Below, one piece after another: positions 24,645 to 32,798 of a stretch of DNA of 64,000 bases (within the stretch, counting starts at the first letter, position 1; every line of letters starts with the position of its first letter). The notes below the pieces were generated by a model. It was given only the letters and a program-made list of their open reading frames with translations. It searched no databases and was not told where the DNA came from. Origin of the DNA: Candidatus Bathycorpusculum sp. (lineage in GTDB: Archaea > Thermoproteota > Bathyarchaeia > Bathyarchaeales > Bathycorpusculaceae); NCBI GenBank assembly GCA_009778385.1, contig WRJX01000104.1, positions 1 through 64,000 of the forward strand, in the 5' to 3' direction. The translations under genes and the position numbers were made by a program.

Positions 24645-25583
24645 TTAGGTGTCCTCCTCCTCAGCGCGTGTAACTTTAGCTTCGAAGTCTTCGATTGTTG
24701 CTTGTGGGTCTTTGTCTGGACCGATTTCGCCACGTTCTCGCAGGATTTGTCTTGCAAGTAGCCAGAAGATAACAGCGAGTGCGCGTCTGCCTTTGTTGTT
24801 TGTTGGAATAACTAAATCGACACCTGCAAATTCGTTGTCGGTGCTGCAGAGAGCAACGATTGGTATGCCTACTTTAGATGCTTCCTTGACTGCTTGTGCG
24901 TCTGCACGTGGATCTGAAACAACGATGATTTCGGGGTCAATTCGACTACTGTATTGAGGATTTGATAGTTGACCAGGAATGAATCTGCCAATGATTGGGG
25001 TTGAACCTGTTACTTCACAGAATTTTTTGACTGGCTCATGAGCGTAAAGTCTTGTTGCTGCAACTGCAACCTTTGCTTTTTCATATCTTGAAAGGAATTT
25101 GGCTGCAATTCTGATTCTGTCATCAGCTTTCTTAACGTCTAAAACAAATAAGCCATCAGGGCGTACACGATAAATGAATGGCTCCATATCCAAAGTTTTC
25201 ATTCTAGTGCCAATGTGAATACCTGCTGAAAGTAATGTATCTCTTGGAAGCAGTAACTCTTCTGCTGCAGGAGGAACTCCCTGTTTTTCAGCTTCTTCAG
25301 CTGGCTCGTCTATTACGAGCTGCTCTGATTCAATTTCTTCAGGCTCTTCAACTTCAGGCTCTTCAACTTCAGGCTCTTCAACTTCAGATGCCTCTGACCC
25401 ATTTTCTTCTACAGGGGCTTCTTCTGTTTCTGATTCTTCTGTACTGGGTTCTTCTACCTTGCTTTCAGTTAGAGTTTCCTCTTCAGTTTCTGATTGATTT
25501 TCAACTGGCTGATTTTCAACTGGCTGATTTTCAACTGGCTGATTTTCAACTGGTTGATTTTCTTTAACTTGGTCTTCTGCCAA
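24645..25583 (-). CDS. rpsB: Ribosomal protein S2 with a long acidic N-terminal extension
   Basis: Small-subunit protein uS2. The conserved body starts near residue 110 (LLLPRDTLLSAGIHIGTRMKT) and runs through RVRPDGLFVLDVKKADDRI, IGRFIPGQLSNPQY, DPEIIVVSDPRADAQAVKEA and IPTNNKGRRALAVIFWLLAR. The first 105 residues are extra: Glu-rich, with four VENQP repeats at residues 10-29 and three EEPEV-type repeats near 68-82, predicted disordered. The body has normal length. It sits between eno and MEMO in the standard archaeal order. Confidence 0.93.
   Translation of the reverse strand: MAEDQVKENQPVENQPVENQPVENQPVENQSETEEETLTESKVEEPSTEESETEEAPVEENGSEASEVEEPEVEEPEVEEPEEIESEQLVIDEPAEEAEKQGVPPAAEELLLPRDTLLSAGIHIGTRMKTLDMEPFIYRVRPDGLFVLDVKKADDRIRIAAKFLSRYEKAKVAVAATRLYAHEPVKKFCEVTGSTPIIGRFIPGQLSNPQYSSRIDPEIIVVSDPRADAQAVKEASKVGIPIVALCSTDNEFAGVDLVIPTNNKGRRALAVIFWLLARQILRERGEIGPDKDPQATIEDFEAKVTRAEEEDT
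25338..25382. repeat. 15-bp tandem repeat, three copies, in rpsB
   Basis: Three identical units TTCAGGCTCTTCAAC, encoding EEPEV repeats on the minus strand in the acidic extension of S2. Confidence 0.9.
25496..25555. repeat. 15-bp tandem repeat, four copies, in rpsB
   Basis: Four units of GATTTTCAACTGGCT, the last with one change, encoding VENQP repeats. The near identity at DNA level implies recent expansion. Confidence 0.92.
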
Positions 25584-25598
25584 TTTTTATTCCTCTGT

Positions 25599-26852
25599 TT
25601 ATCGTATTTTTAGATCTGCCATTTTAGCCCTGTTTCCAAGGAAATGCTCAATTCTTATGAGCTCATTGAGCTTTGCGATTCTTGCACCCTCCACCACACC
25701 TGTCTTTATGATTGGGCACTTGTAAGCTACAGCCAAATGGGCTATATGCCAATCGCAGGTATCGCCAGATCGGTGGGACACGACAGGGTCATACCCGTGT
25801 CTCTGAGCAGTATCAATTGTTTCAACTGCGTCGCTCAACGTGCCTATCTGGTTAACTTTAATGATGATAGCGTTTCCAGCGTTAATCTTTATTCCATTAT
25901 TTAACCTTTCAGTATTAGTTGTGAACAAATCGTCTCCACAAATCAAGCAATTTTTAGTTTTGCGAGTTAGCTCAGCAAAACTCTGAAAATCTTCTTCGTG
26001 AAATGGATCTTCTACGTATGCAAGGTGATACTTTTCGATTAACTCTTTTACGAAGTCAAGTTGTTCGCCGGTATCACGTTTTGTTCCTTCATTTGTGTAA
26101 ACATAATTGCCTTCTTTCTCGTTCCACAAAGAAGAGGAAGCAATGTCAACACCAAAACCGCATTCAAAATCGAGCTCATTACCAACTTCCTCGCAGGCTT
26201 TAGCTATAACATCAAAAGCGTCGAGAGTATCAATGTTGGCAATCCAAGCGCCTTCATCACTTTTGCCACCGTTAAAAGTGCCGCTTTTCTTTTTCAAAGC
26301 GTCACCGACTTTTTTATGAATTTTAGTGTTAGCGGTTACTGCTTCGAGAAAAGTTTCTGCACCGTGTGGAAGAGCTAGGTATTCTTGAATGTCAGGTGAT
26401 TTTCCACGCGCATGTTGACCGCCACTTATGCAGTTTCCAAGTGGATAGGGCATGCTTGTTGCGGCGTTGCCTCCAAGGAATTGGAACAAAAGCAACCCAT
26501 GAGAGTTTGCGGCTGCTTCAGCGTTAGCTAATGAAATGGCGAAAGCGGTGTTTCCGCCAATGTTCTTAAAGTTTGAGCTGCCATCAATTTCGTGGAGTGT
26601 TTCGTCTATTTCTTCTTGGAAGTCAGCGTTTAATCCTGCAAGTTCAGGAGCAATGATTTCTTCAATTTTTTTAACTGCTGCGTCAACGCCGTCTTGTGGG
26701 TAATATGCTACTTCGGCTTTTCCGCGGCTTTTTCCAGCAGGAGCAGAAGCTCGTCCAAAACCGGTGGTGGTTATTACGTCCACTTCAATGGTTTCCTCTC
26801 CGCGGTTATTGAAAACTTTACGTGCAATTAAATCTTCGATAAGAGATGACAC
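25599..26852 (-). CDS. eno: Enolase
   Basis: Interconverts 2-phosphoglycerate and phosphoenolpyruvate; 417 residues. Conserved stretches: GRASAPAGKSRG, NIGGNTAFAISLANAEAAA, GGQHARGKSPDIQEYLALP, the metal and lysine region CGFGVDIASSSLWNE, YVEDPFHEEDFQSFAELT, ICGDDLFTTN, IIKVNQIGTLSDAVE, VVSHRSGDTCDWHIAHLAVA. The GTG start has GAGG about 12 nt upstream, and a TATA-like AAAATATAGG lies about 50 nt upstream. First gene of the eno-rpsB-MEMO operon; the rpoK/rpoN genes often found upstream are absent here. Confidence 0.95.
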   Translation of the reverse strand: MSSLIEDLIARKVFNNRGEETIEVDVITTTGFGRASAPAGKSRGKAEVAYYPQDGVDAAVKKIEEIIAPELAGLNADFQEEIDETLHEIDGSSNFKNIGGNTAFAISLANAEAAANSHGLLLFQFLGGNAATSMPYPLGNCISGGQHARGKSPDIQEYLALPHGAETFLEAVTANTKIHKKVGDALKKKSGTFNGGKSDEGAWIANIDTLDAFDVIAKACEEVGNELDFECGFGVDIASSSLWNEKEGNYVYTNEGTKRDTGEQLDFVKELIEKYHLAYVEDPFHEEDFQSFAELTRKTKNCLICGDDLFTTNTERLNNGIKINAGNAIIIKVNQIGTLSDAVETIDTAQRHGYDPVVSHRSGDTCDWHIAHLAVAYKCPIIKTGVVEGARIAKLNELIRIEHFLGNRAKMADLKIR

Positions 26853-27037
26853 GGCTGGTATATCCTCAAGTCGCTATAATTCTTGTTATTCCTATATTTT
26901 AGGGTTCTGGGCGAGTAAGTGCAACGTTGCCCAAAAACTATGATTTTGAATAACAAATAAGTTAGTGTGTACTGAAAATTAAACATATCTCAAAAAGAGT
27001 GCAACGGTCAAGTAGTTTAGTGTGGCATAAAAAAAGG

Positions 27038-28867
27038 TTATTTTGTTTTTTTCTTTGTGGCATCATCTTTTTTGTCTTCTTCAGTTTTGACGATTTTAGT
27101 GTAATAGTATTCGCCAATGCTTTTTTGGAATTCATCCATCTGAGAGTTCTCTTTGTTGACACGTGGACGTAGAGTGGTTGGGTCACGACGGAAGGTGATG
27201 TTCATTTCTTTAAGGAACATATTCATACCTTGACGTAATGAGGTGGGCATGTTAGCAGTACCAGAGATGCCGGGTTCACCATTGAAAACCATTAGGCGGT
27301 CTGCAATAAAGTCCTGTGTTACAACGTCATGTTCAACCACAAACGCTGGAATGCCATGGGCCTCAACTACACGACGTAGGGTTTTTGCTATGTTTAGACG
27401 TTCTTCAACATCTAGATATGCACTGGGCTCGTCAAGCAGGTACAAATCAGTTTTACGACTAAGGCAAGCGGCAATTGCGACTTTTTGAAGTTCACCACCG
27501 CTAAGTTCCATTACGTTTCTATCCATGAGAATTTGAAGACGTAGGGGTTGAGCAATTTCAGTCTTATACCAAGAAGAGGCAAAGTTTTCTTTAGCTACAC
27601 TCATCAGCAATTCCTGCACCGTACCGGGGTAGTCTGGGGCTATATACTGTGGCTTGTAACTTACAGTTAACTCTCCGAATTTGCGTTTGTCATCAGTTTC
27701 GTCTATACCGGCGAGGATTTTAACAAAAGTCGTTTTACCTATACCGTTTGGTCCCAAGATACCAATTATTTCGCCGCTACGGATTTCTCCAGGCTCAGCT
27801 TTTAGCGTGAATCCTTGGAAAGTTTTTTCAAATGCATCCCACTTAAGTAAAGGCGCATTGACATTCATGCCTGCTGTTGGAGGTCTTTCTTGAAAAACGA
27901 TGGATTCTTTACGGAACTTGATGTTTTCATCTGGGATGTAACCCTGCAGGTAGATGTTAATGCCTGTTCGTACGCCGTGTACATGGGAAACAACACCATA
28001 AACTCCGGGGTCGCCGTAGAAAATACAGATTTGGTCAGAGAGATAATCAATAATTGCCAAATCATGTTCGGCAACGATTATAGTTTTTTGCTGTTCTTTT
28101 AAGCTACGTATAGCCCGCGCAACAGTGAGGCGTTGTTTAACGTCAAGATAACTTGAAGGTTCATCAAAAAGGTAAACATCTGCATCTCGACTTAAAGCTG
28201 CCGCAACCGCGACACGTTGAAGCTCACCACCGCTTAAAACATCAAGAGGTCTATCCCAAATTTTACGAAGCTCTAACTCATCTGCAAGTTGGTCAAGAAT
28301 TTTACGTTCATCAACTTTTTCTAGTAAGTCACCAGCTTTTCCTGTAACTGCCTTAGGAATCTTGTCAACATACTGAGGTTTATTGCTAACTCTGATTTTT
28401 TTCTCACTTATTTTCTGGAAATAATCCTGAAGATTTGAACCACGATAATACTGAATTATTTCACTCCACTCAGGCGGATCATTATATCGTCCAAGGTTAG
28501 GTTTAATATCACCTGAGAAAACTTTAAGGGTGGTACTTTTTCCTATACCGTTCTGCCCTAATAAACCAAGAACAGTACCAGCTGAAGGCATGGGTAACCG
28601 GAAAAGTTTAAAACTATTTTCACCAAAACGGTGGCTACAATCAGCTTCAAGTTCATTGGGCAAGTTAACTATGTTAATTGCTTTAAAAGGACACTTTTTG
28701 ACACAAATTCCACACCCGCTACAAAGCGGCTCAGATATAACTGCCTTGTCACCTTCTACACGTATAGCTTCAACACGACTTCTAACCATTGGGCAGAAGC
28801 TTACGCACAACTGATTGCACTTTTTAACTTTGCATCGATCTTGGTCTAGAACCGCTATTCTTGTCAT
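27038..28867 (-). CDS. Ribosome recycling ATPase ABCE1 (RNase L inhibitor homologue)
   Basis: Splits ribosomes after termination, using two ATP sites and two [4Fe-4S] clusters. All parts are present in 609 residues: N-terminal Fe-S domain with CKVKKCNQLCVSFCP and CSGCGICVKKCP, first ABC with GQNGIGKST, hinge, LSGGELQRVAVAAALSRDADVYLFDEPSSYLDV, second ABC with GPNGIGKTT and LSGGELQKVAIAACLSRKTDLYLLDEPSAYLDV. The C-terminus ends in a Lys/Asp-rich tail. Single gene with its own promoter, downstream of the W/E microprotein. Confidence 0.96.
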   Translation of the reverse strand: MTRIAVLDQDRCKVKKCNQLCVSFCPMVRSRVEAIRVEGDKAVISEPLCSGCGICVKKCPFKAINIVNLPNELEADCSHRFGENSFKLFRLPMPSAGTVLGLLGQNGIGKSTTLKVFSGDIKPNLGRYNDPPEWSEIIQYYRGSNLQDYFQKISEKKIRVSNKPQYVDKIPKAVTGKAGDLLEKVDERKILDQLADELELRKIWDRPLDVLSGGELQRVAVAAALSRDADVYLFDEPSSYLDVKQRLTVARAIRSLKEQQKTIIVAEHDLAIIDYLSDQICIFYGDPGVYGVVSHVHGVRTGINIYLQGYIPDENIKFRKESIVFQERPPTAGMNVNAPLLKWDAFEKTFQGFTLKAEPGEIRSGEIIGILGPNGIGKTTFVKILAGIDETDDKRKFGELTVSYKPQYIAPDYPGTVQELLMSVAKENFASSWYKTEIAQPLRLQILMDRNVMELSGGELQKVAIAACLSRKTDLYLLDEPSAYLDVEERLNIAKTLRRVVEAHGIPAFVVEHDVVTQDFIADRLMVFNGEPGISGTANMPTSLRQGMNMFLKEMNITFRRDPTTLRPRVNKENSQMDEFQKSIGEYYYTKIVKTEEDKKDDATKKKTK

Positions 28868-29018
28868 GGCAAAAATAAAAAATTAAAAAGACAGTAATAA
28901 ACCATAACCTTAACAGGCAACATAAACTACTTGCACTTTTCAACATTACATAAAAACTATCCATAAAAGAATTTTTAAAAGAAAAGAAATATCAAAAGTT
29001 AGGCGTTAACAGACCAGT

Positions 29019-29096
29019 TTACCATTCTTCTTCTTCCCACTCTTCATCTTCGCCTTCTTCCCATTCTTCATCCTCATCAATTCTGTACATCAACAT
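29019..29096 (-). CDS. Acidic tryptophan/glutamate microprotein, 25 residues
   Basis: The ATG ORF encodes MLMYRIDEDEEWEEGEDEEW followed by EEEEW. Sixteen of 25 residues are Asp or Glu, with Trp at positions 12, 20 and 25, spaced 8 and 5 apart. A GGTGA lies about 10 nt upstream of the start. Codons vary (GAA, GAG, GAT) as in a real gene rather than simple repeat DNA. It is directly upstream of ABCE1, 150 nt apart on the same strand. Function unknown; it could bind a basic partner such as a ribosomal or nucleic-acid binding protein. Confidence 0.5.
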   Translation of the reverse strand: MLMYRIDEDEEWEEGEDEEWEEEEW

Positions 29097-29295
29097 TCTC
29101 TTTTTCACCTCACCATAAAGGCAATAAGATATTCACTACCCACAGGCAATTTTAAAGATTTAGATACGTCAAGTGTCGTTAGATTTTACCAAGTTCATGG
29201 AGCAACAGAGGTTTTTTGCACCATTTTTTCTCTGTTACAAATCAATAAAACATACAAAATCATTAAATTCACCATAAAAGCATCAATTTATTGCG

Positions 29296-29366
29296 GGATG
29301 ATGTGAGGCGACGGCTTTGAGCATACATATAGTAAGCTGTGAGAAATCGTCAACTATCACTGACCC
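29296..29366 (+). ncRNA. Weak C/D-box sRNA candidate
   Basis: A C-box-like ATGATGT at 29298-29304 and a D box CTGA at 29360-29363, 56 nt apart, with a TTGA (D'-like) and TGTGAGA (C'-like) between. The spacing suits an archaeal methylation guide, but the C box is not perfect and there is no clear terminal stem. Confidence 0.2.
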
Positions 29367-29426
29367 AACACAAACAAATAAAATATTGTACAAATCAACC
29401 TCTTTCACTACTATAATTAAAGAATC

Positions 29427-29488
29427 ATTTTCACTTTAACGCACCCCTCACCAGCACCCAAATGTAGTTTTAGTGATACCTTAAATAG
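29427..29488 (+). promoter_or_regulatory. Upstream motif and TATA-like box of the RecA-like gene
   Basis: ATTTTCACTTTAACGCACCC then CTCACC at 29427-29446, with a TATA-like CTTAAATAG at about 29480-29488. The same upstream word recurs before the gene at 42267 with almost identical spacing to its TATA box, so this is probably a regulator or activator binding site. Confidence 0.5.
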
Positions 29489-29528
29489 TCAAAAAAGTGC
29501 AAATGCCCATCAATAAGAGGGCATAAAA

Positions 29529-30266
29529 ATGATGACTCAAAATCTCCTCATAAAACCAACAATAATAGCAACACAGCAACAGCCAACATGTTTAACACTG
29601 AACATGCCAGATGTAGATCAACTCTTCCCATGTTTCAAGCCAGGTGACTTCGTAGCCCTTTACGGTTCACCATCTCTAATATCACTTGTTGCAAGAGTAT
29701 GTGTACGAGCACAAATACCAACACAATTCGGAGGACTCTCAAGCAACATAGTCTTCATTGACGGAGGAAACACTTTCAGACTATACAAAACAACCCGTAT
29801 AGCACAACTACACGGACTTAATCCACACAAGGTACTTGAGCATATTTTCGTTTCACGAGCGTTTACTGCATACCAATTAACATCGCTAATAATGGAAAAA
29901 CTGGAAGAAACAGTAAAGAAATACAACGCAAAAATAGTAGTCATCTCAGATATCGCTGGACTATTCCTTGATGAGGACCACTCAGAAGAAGAAACACAAA
30001 AAGTTTACAGTCAGGTCCTCAACTACTTAGCAAGTTTTGCAAAAAAACATCAGATAATCCTAATCACCACCTACTTACCGCACAACAACACAAAAAGAAG
30101 TGCAAAACTCAAAGAGACAACCCTTGCAAAAGCTAATGTTGTCTTATCCTTCAGCAAAACACTCTATACCAGTGAGATTGAACTTGAAAAGCATCCAACA
30201 TACATTTTAGGTGTTGCTGACTATCCAACTGACATGACGTTGATAGATTTCATGGATAACCAATGA
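29529..30266 (+). CDS. RecA/RadA-fold protein with a degenerate Walker A
   Basis: A 245-residue protein resembling the RadA/RadB core: FIDGGNTFRLYKTTRIAQLHGL and VLEHIFVSRAFTAYQLTSLI mirror the YIDTEGTF and RAY segments of RadA, and KIVVISDIAGLF is a Walker-B-like strand. Where the P-loop GPxGSGKT should be, the sequence is ALYGSPSLISLVARV: no GK[ST], so ATP binding is probably lost or altered. A GAGGG 9 nt upstream suits the ATG. It may be a recombination mediator like RadB or Rad51 paralogues, or a non-catalytic partner. It carries an upstream motif shared with the 42267 gene. Confidence 0.7.
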   Translation: MMTQNLLIKPTIIATQQQPTCLTLNMPDVDQLFPCFKPGDFVALYGSPSLISLVARVCVRAQIPTQFGGLSSNIVFIDGGNTFRLYKTTRIAQLHGLNPHKVLEHIFVSRAFTAYQLTSLIMEKLEETVKKYNAKIVVISDIAGLFLDEDHSEEETQKVYSQVLNYLASFAKKHQIILITTYLPHNNTKRSAKLKETTLAKANVVLSFSKTLYTSEIELEKHPTYILGVADYPTDMTLIDFMDNQ

Positions 30267-30286
30267 AGCTTTAAACTGTTAATCAA

Positions 30287-31252
30287 TTAGAGAAAAAAAG
30301 AAAAATCTTCAAACATACGCATTTTTTTGTTTGAAGTTTCTTTAACATTTGCTTCAATTTCTGAGGGTTTCCCTTTACGTGACATAAGCAAAGCTGCAAC
30401 CACTGCAACGACTACCGCAACGATGACGAGTATGTAAATGAAGTTTTGGTTGGATGATTGGCCAGAGAGGTCAATTGGTTGTGAAGACCCAAGCAAGGGG
30501 GCAGTTGCAACTGGAGCGTTACCACCCATTAGCGGTGAGTCTGCTTGAACAAACAGGGCATAACTAGTGATTATTCTATTTTCAGGTTCAATAGTTTGGT
30601 TAGTGTCAAATGCACCGAGCTTAAACATGGCAACTCCAGATGGTCTAACATCAGTGGGAGTCAAATAATCGGTACGGCCTACTGCTACTACGCCGCCAGC
30701 TGAATTGTAGAAAATAGCAGCAGCAGCAAGTTTTGAAGCCGTTTGGGAACCAATATTTTTGATAGCACCACTAACCCAGTAAGCGCCCTTGTCAGCCTCA
30801 CTTGTGCTAACACCTGCAGAACTAACAGATACCTCAAAGTCGGAGTATAAGTAACCATTAGTTTCGTCTGCTTCTCTTACTGAAATATCGATTTTTGACA
30901 CACCCGCTGTGTACCAGTCGTCATAATCGGCAGGTTTACCCCTTATATCGAGTAGAAATGGCGATTTTTGCTGTGGCGCCATATAAGAAAGCCATGCATA
31001 CCCACTGACAGTTCCTTGATTAGTTCCATCTGCACCGTAAACAGTTATAGTAAGTACTGCTCTTTTTATTGTGGCTGTTCCTACGTTTTGGATTTCGCCA
31101 CATATATCTAAATAGCCTAAATTATCGATATAGTGACTGTAGTTTAAGACTTTGATGTCTTGTGTTTTACTTAACACGTTCTGCGGGAGTAAAGTTAAAC
31201 ATATAATTGAGAGCAACAACACAGTTGCTATACTAGTTAGTACTTTTTTCAA
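30287..31252 (-). CDS. Membrane-anchored surface protein with two FxLYD-like repeats
   Basis: A 321-residue secreted protein: signal peptide at residues 1-28 (KKVLTSIATVLLLSIICLTLL), then two beta-sandwich repeats, each with a G-x-I/V-x-N-x-G motif (CGEIQNVGTATIKRAVLTITVY near 51-72, VSGAIKNIGSQTASKLAAAAIFY near 165-187). This is the FxLYD/DUF3426-like pattern. A Ser/Pro/Gln linker follows, and a C-terminal helix near 270-292 (FIYILVIVAVVVAVVAALLM) with a cytoplasmic basic tail. It probably sits on the cell surface. Convergent with the RecA-like gene. Confidence 0.75.
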   Translation of the reverse strand: MKKVLTSIATVLLLSIICLTLLPQNVLSKTQDIKVLNYSHYIDNLGYLDICGEIQNVGTATIKRAVLTITVYGADGTNQGTVSGYAWLSYMAPQQKSPFLLDIRGKPADYDDWYTAGVSKIDISVREADETNGYLYSDFEVSVSSAGVSTSEADKGAYWVSGAIKNIGSQTASKLAAAAIFYNSAGGVVAVGRTDYLTPTDVRPSGVAMFKLGAFDTNQTIEPENRIITSYALFVQADSPLMGGNAPVATAPLLGSSQPIDLSGQSSNQNFIYILVIVAVVVAVVAALLMSRKGKPSEIEANVKETSNKKMRMFEDFSFFL

Positions 31253-31368
31253 TTACTGAACGCCTCTTAACCTTAAATATTTCTATGCAGGTACTATAAA
31301 ATACTTTTTCAAAGTCACTTACCAAAAAATCAAATCACACAACAATAATAGGGCATTCAATAATCAGT

Positions 31369-31608
31369 TTACATAATTATTTGACCAACAGCGTTTTTTT
31401 CATCAATGCTAGTTATTCTGATTTTTACATTGTCACGGGGTTTAGCTTTAGGCACAAGTATGCTGTAACCTCGAATGCTTAATCGTCCATCCCCACTTGG
31501 GGCTAAATCGATTATAGTTACGTCTATCTCTTGTCCTAACTCTACAGGACAGGGTTTTTCTTCATATTTAATTTTGAATTTTCCACCACGAACCCTACGA
31601 TGAACCAT
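31369..31608 (-). CDS. TRAM-domain RNA-binding protein
   Basis: A 79-residue single TRAM domain: VELGQEIDVTIIDLAPSGDGRLSIRGYSILVPKAKPRDNVKIRITSIDEKNAVGQII shows the typical G-D-G-x-[AG]-[IV] and the final K-x-x-[AF]-x-G-x-[IV] pattern. Small TRAM proteins are abundant archaeal RNA binders and have been shown to act as RNA chaperones in some methanogens. It overlaps the upstream Cys-rich gene by 14 nt and belongs to the nearby translation-linked cluster. Confidence 0.85.
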   Translation of the reverse strand: MVHRRVRGGKFKIKYEEKPCPVELGQEIDVTIIDLAPSGDGRLSIRGYSILVPKAKPRDNVKIRITSIDEKNAVGQIIM

Positions 31609-32077
31609 TTCTTATACTTACATCCTTTCTAATTAGATCTGCCTTGAACTCAATTTTACCACATCGTGGACATAAAAGAACTGTAACAGGCAACGCTTTG
31701 TCATCAGCTAGCAAGGATTCATTGCCATGCCAATTATCCACGGTAAACTGGGTTTTAGCCCATACCATCTCCACATTACAAGAAAAACAAAAAGCAACTG
31801 GAACACTTTCAAGCTGCGACGCCTCAACTTTGAGGTCTTTGTCAACAGTACATGCATCTTCGATTACATGTTTTGATTCTGTATAGTTTCCGTATTGCCC
31901 CAGATACTTGCAACTAATAGCGCATTGCGACCTAAAAATGCAAAGATAACAGCAGGAAATTTTTTGGCTGTTTTGACATTTCAGTTGCCTATTAGCTTTC
32001 GCTTTAGGGTCATCACTAAAAGTAGTACAGGTTTTATCAATGTTTAAGTACTCACAACTACTAGCTAAATCTGACAA
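31595..32077 (-). CDS. Cysteine-rich, probably zinc-binding hypothetical protein
   Basis: A 160-residue protein with about 14 cysteines. The N-terminal half holds CEYLNIDKTCTTF, CQNSQKISCCYLC and CAISCKYLG. The C-terminal half has a zinc-ribbon layout: CFSCNVEMVW followed by LLCPRCGKIEFKADL. The first half could bind a second zinc or an Fe-S cluster. It overlaps the TRAM gene, so coupled expression is likely. I do not recognise a named family. Confidence 0.65.
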   Translation of the reverse strand: MSDLASSCEYLNIDKTCTTFSDDPKAKANRQLKCQNSQKISCCYLCIFRSQCAISCKYLGQYGNYTESKHVIEDACTVDKDLKVEASQLESVPVAFCFSCNVEMVWAKTQFTVDNWHGNESLLADDKALPVTVLLCPRCGKIEFKADLIRKDVSIRNGSS

Positions 32078-32313
32078 AGCACTTGTTTCCTCCTTTAACT
32101 AATTGTGGTTTTTACCTAAGTGTGTTTTGGTATCAACAAGTAAACATACAAGGGAGAAAATAAAAAGAGGAAACGTTCGTTTAAGCCAGCTTGCACATTC
32201 TTTTAAAGTATAAGAGCTATGCGTTATTCAAACATTAACAAGCCGTCAAGAGCTACCAACACAAAATCAAAATTACCGAGAAAAATTTGAGTATAAAACA
32301 AAGAAAAGAAAAA

Positions 32314-32598
32314 TTAATAGTCTCTACTTGTTCGGCGAATTTGGAAAGTTTGAACTTGACTTACACCTTTGATTTTTCCCAGTTCAACTTCAAATTCATC
32401 AACAATACCCATAACATCTTCTGGAAAGCGTACTTGTACAAGTAATGCGACCAAACCAAAAGCAATTGGTTCTTCACCCCAACCTTCAATTTTAGAGGCG
32501 GCTGGGAGAATATTTGTAATTTCAGCTTTTAGAGGGTCAAAACTTTCCAATATATCTTCAGGAAAGACCTTGTATGTTACAAGAATAGCGCCCATCAA
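32314..32598 (-). CDS. Elongation factor 1-beta (aEF-1beta)
   Basis: Guanine-nucleotide exchange factor for aEF-1alpha, 94 residues, the compact archaeal form. The family pattern is clear: VTYKVFPEDILESFDPLKAEI, EEPIAFGLVALLVQVRFPED, and VDEFEVELGKIKGVSQVQTFQIRR. Length is normal (about 90). It follows the zinc-ribbon gene by 14 nt, the usual archaeal pairing. Confidence 0.92.
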   Translation of the reverse strand: MMGAILVTYKVFPEDILESFDPLKAEITNILPAASKIEGWGEEPIAFGLVALLVQVRFPEDVMGIVDEFEVELGKIKGVSQVQTFQIRRTSRDY

Positions 32599-32612
32599 AA
32601 TTCACCCAATAT

Positions 32613-32798
32613 TTATGGCCCTTGGAAACCACATTTTGGACATTTATAGAGACGACCGAATTTACGACATTTCCCGTCACGCTTGATTTGCATTTCGCCA
32701 CAGTTTGGGCACTGGAATTTTGTTGATTCTGATCCCGGCGCAATTGGTTTTCCGCAGCTTGTGCAGGTTACCAGAGATAATGCATTTCTTTCTGTCAT
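32613..32798 (-). CDS. Zinc-ribbon protein of the HVO_2753 family
   Basis: A 61-residue protein with four CxxC-type knuckles: CTSCGKPI, CPNCGEM, then CRKFGRLYKCPKCGFQGP. It matches the small archaeal zinc-finger family (HVO_2753 type, DUF1610-like) encoded directly before aEF-1beta in many archaea. It binds two zinc ions and is thought to bind RNA. The two genes overlap in function and are 14 nt apart. Confidence 0.88.
   Translation of the reverse strand: MTERNALSLVTCTSCGKPIAPGSESTKFQCPNCGEMQIKRDGKCRKFGRLYKCPKCGFQGP

Larger units (their letters stand above)
29097..29528. other. Divergent intergenic region with regulatory elements
   Basis: About 430 nt. It contains a weak C/D-like sRNA candidate (29296-29366) and the upstream motif plus TATA-like box of the next gene (29427-29488), annotated separately. 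No ORF. Confidence 0.5.

Noticed and set aside
25235-25567. 110-residue plus-strand repeat ORF opposite rpsB
   Set aside because: It is the antisense of the S2 repeat extension; its Leu/Gln repeats just mirror the tandem DNA repeats.
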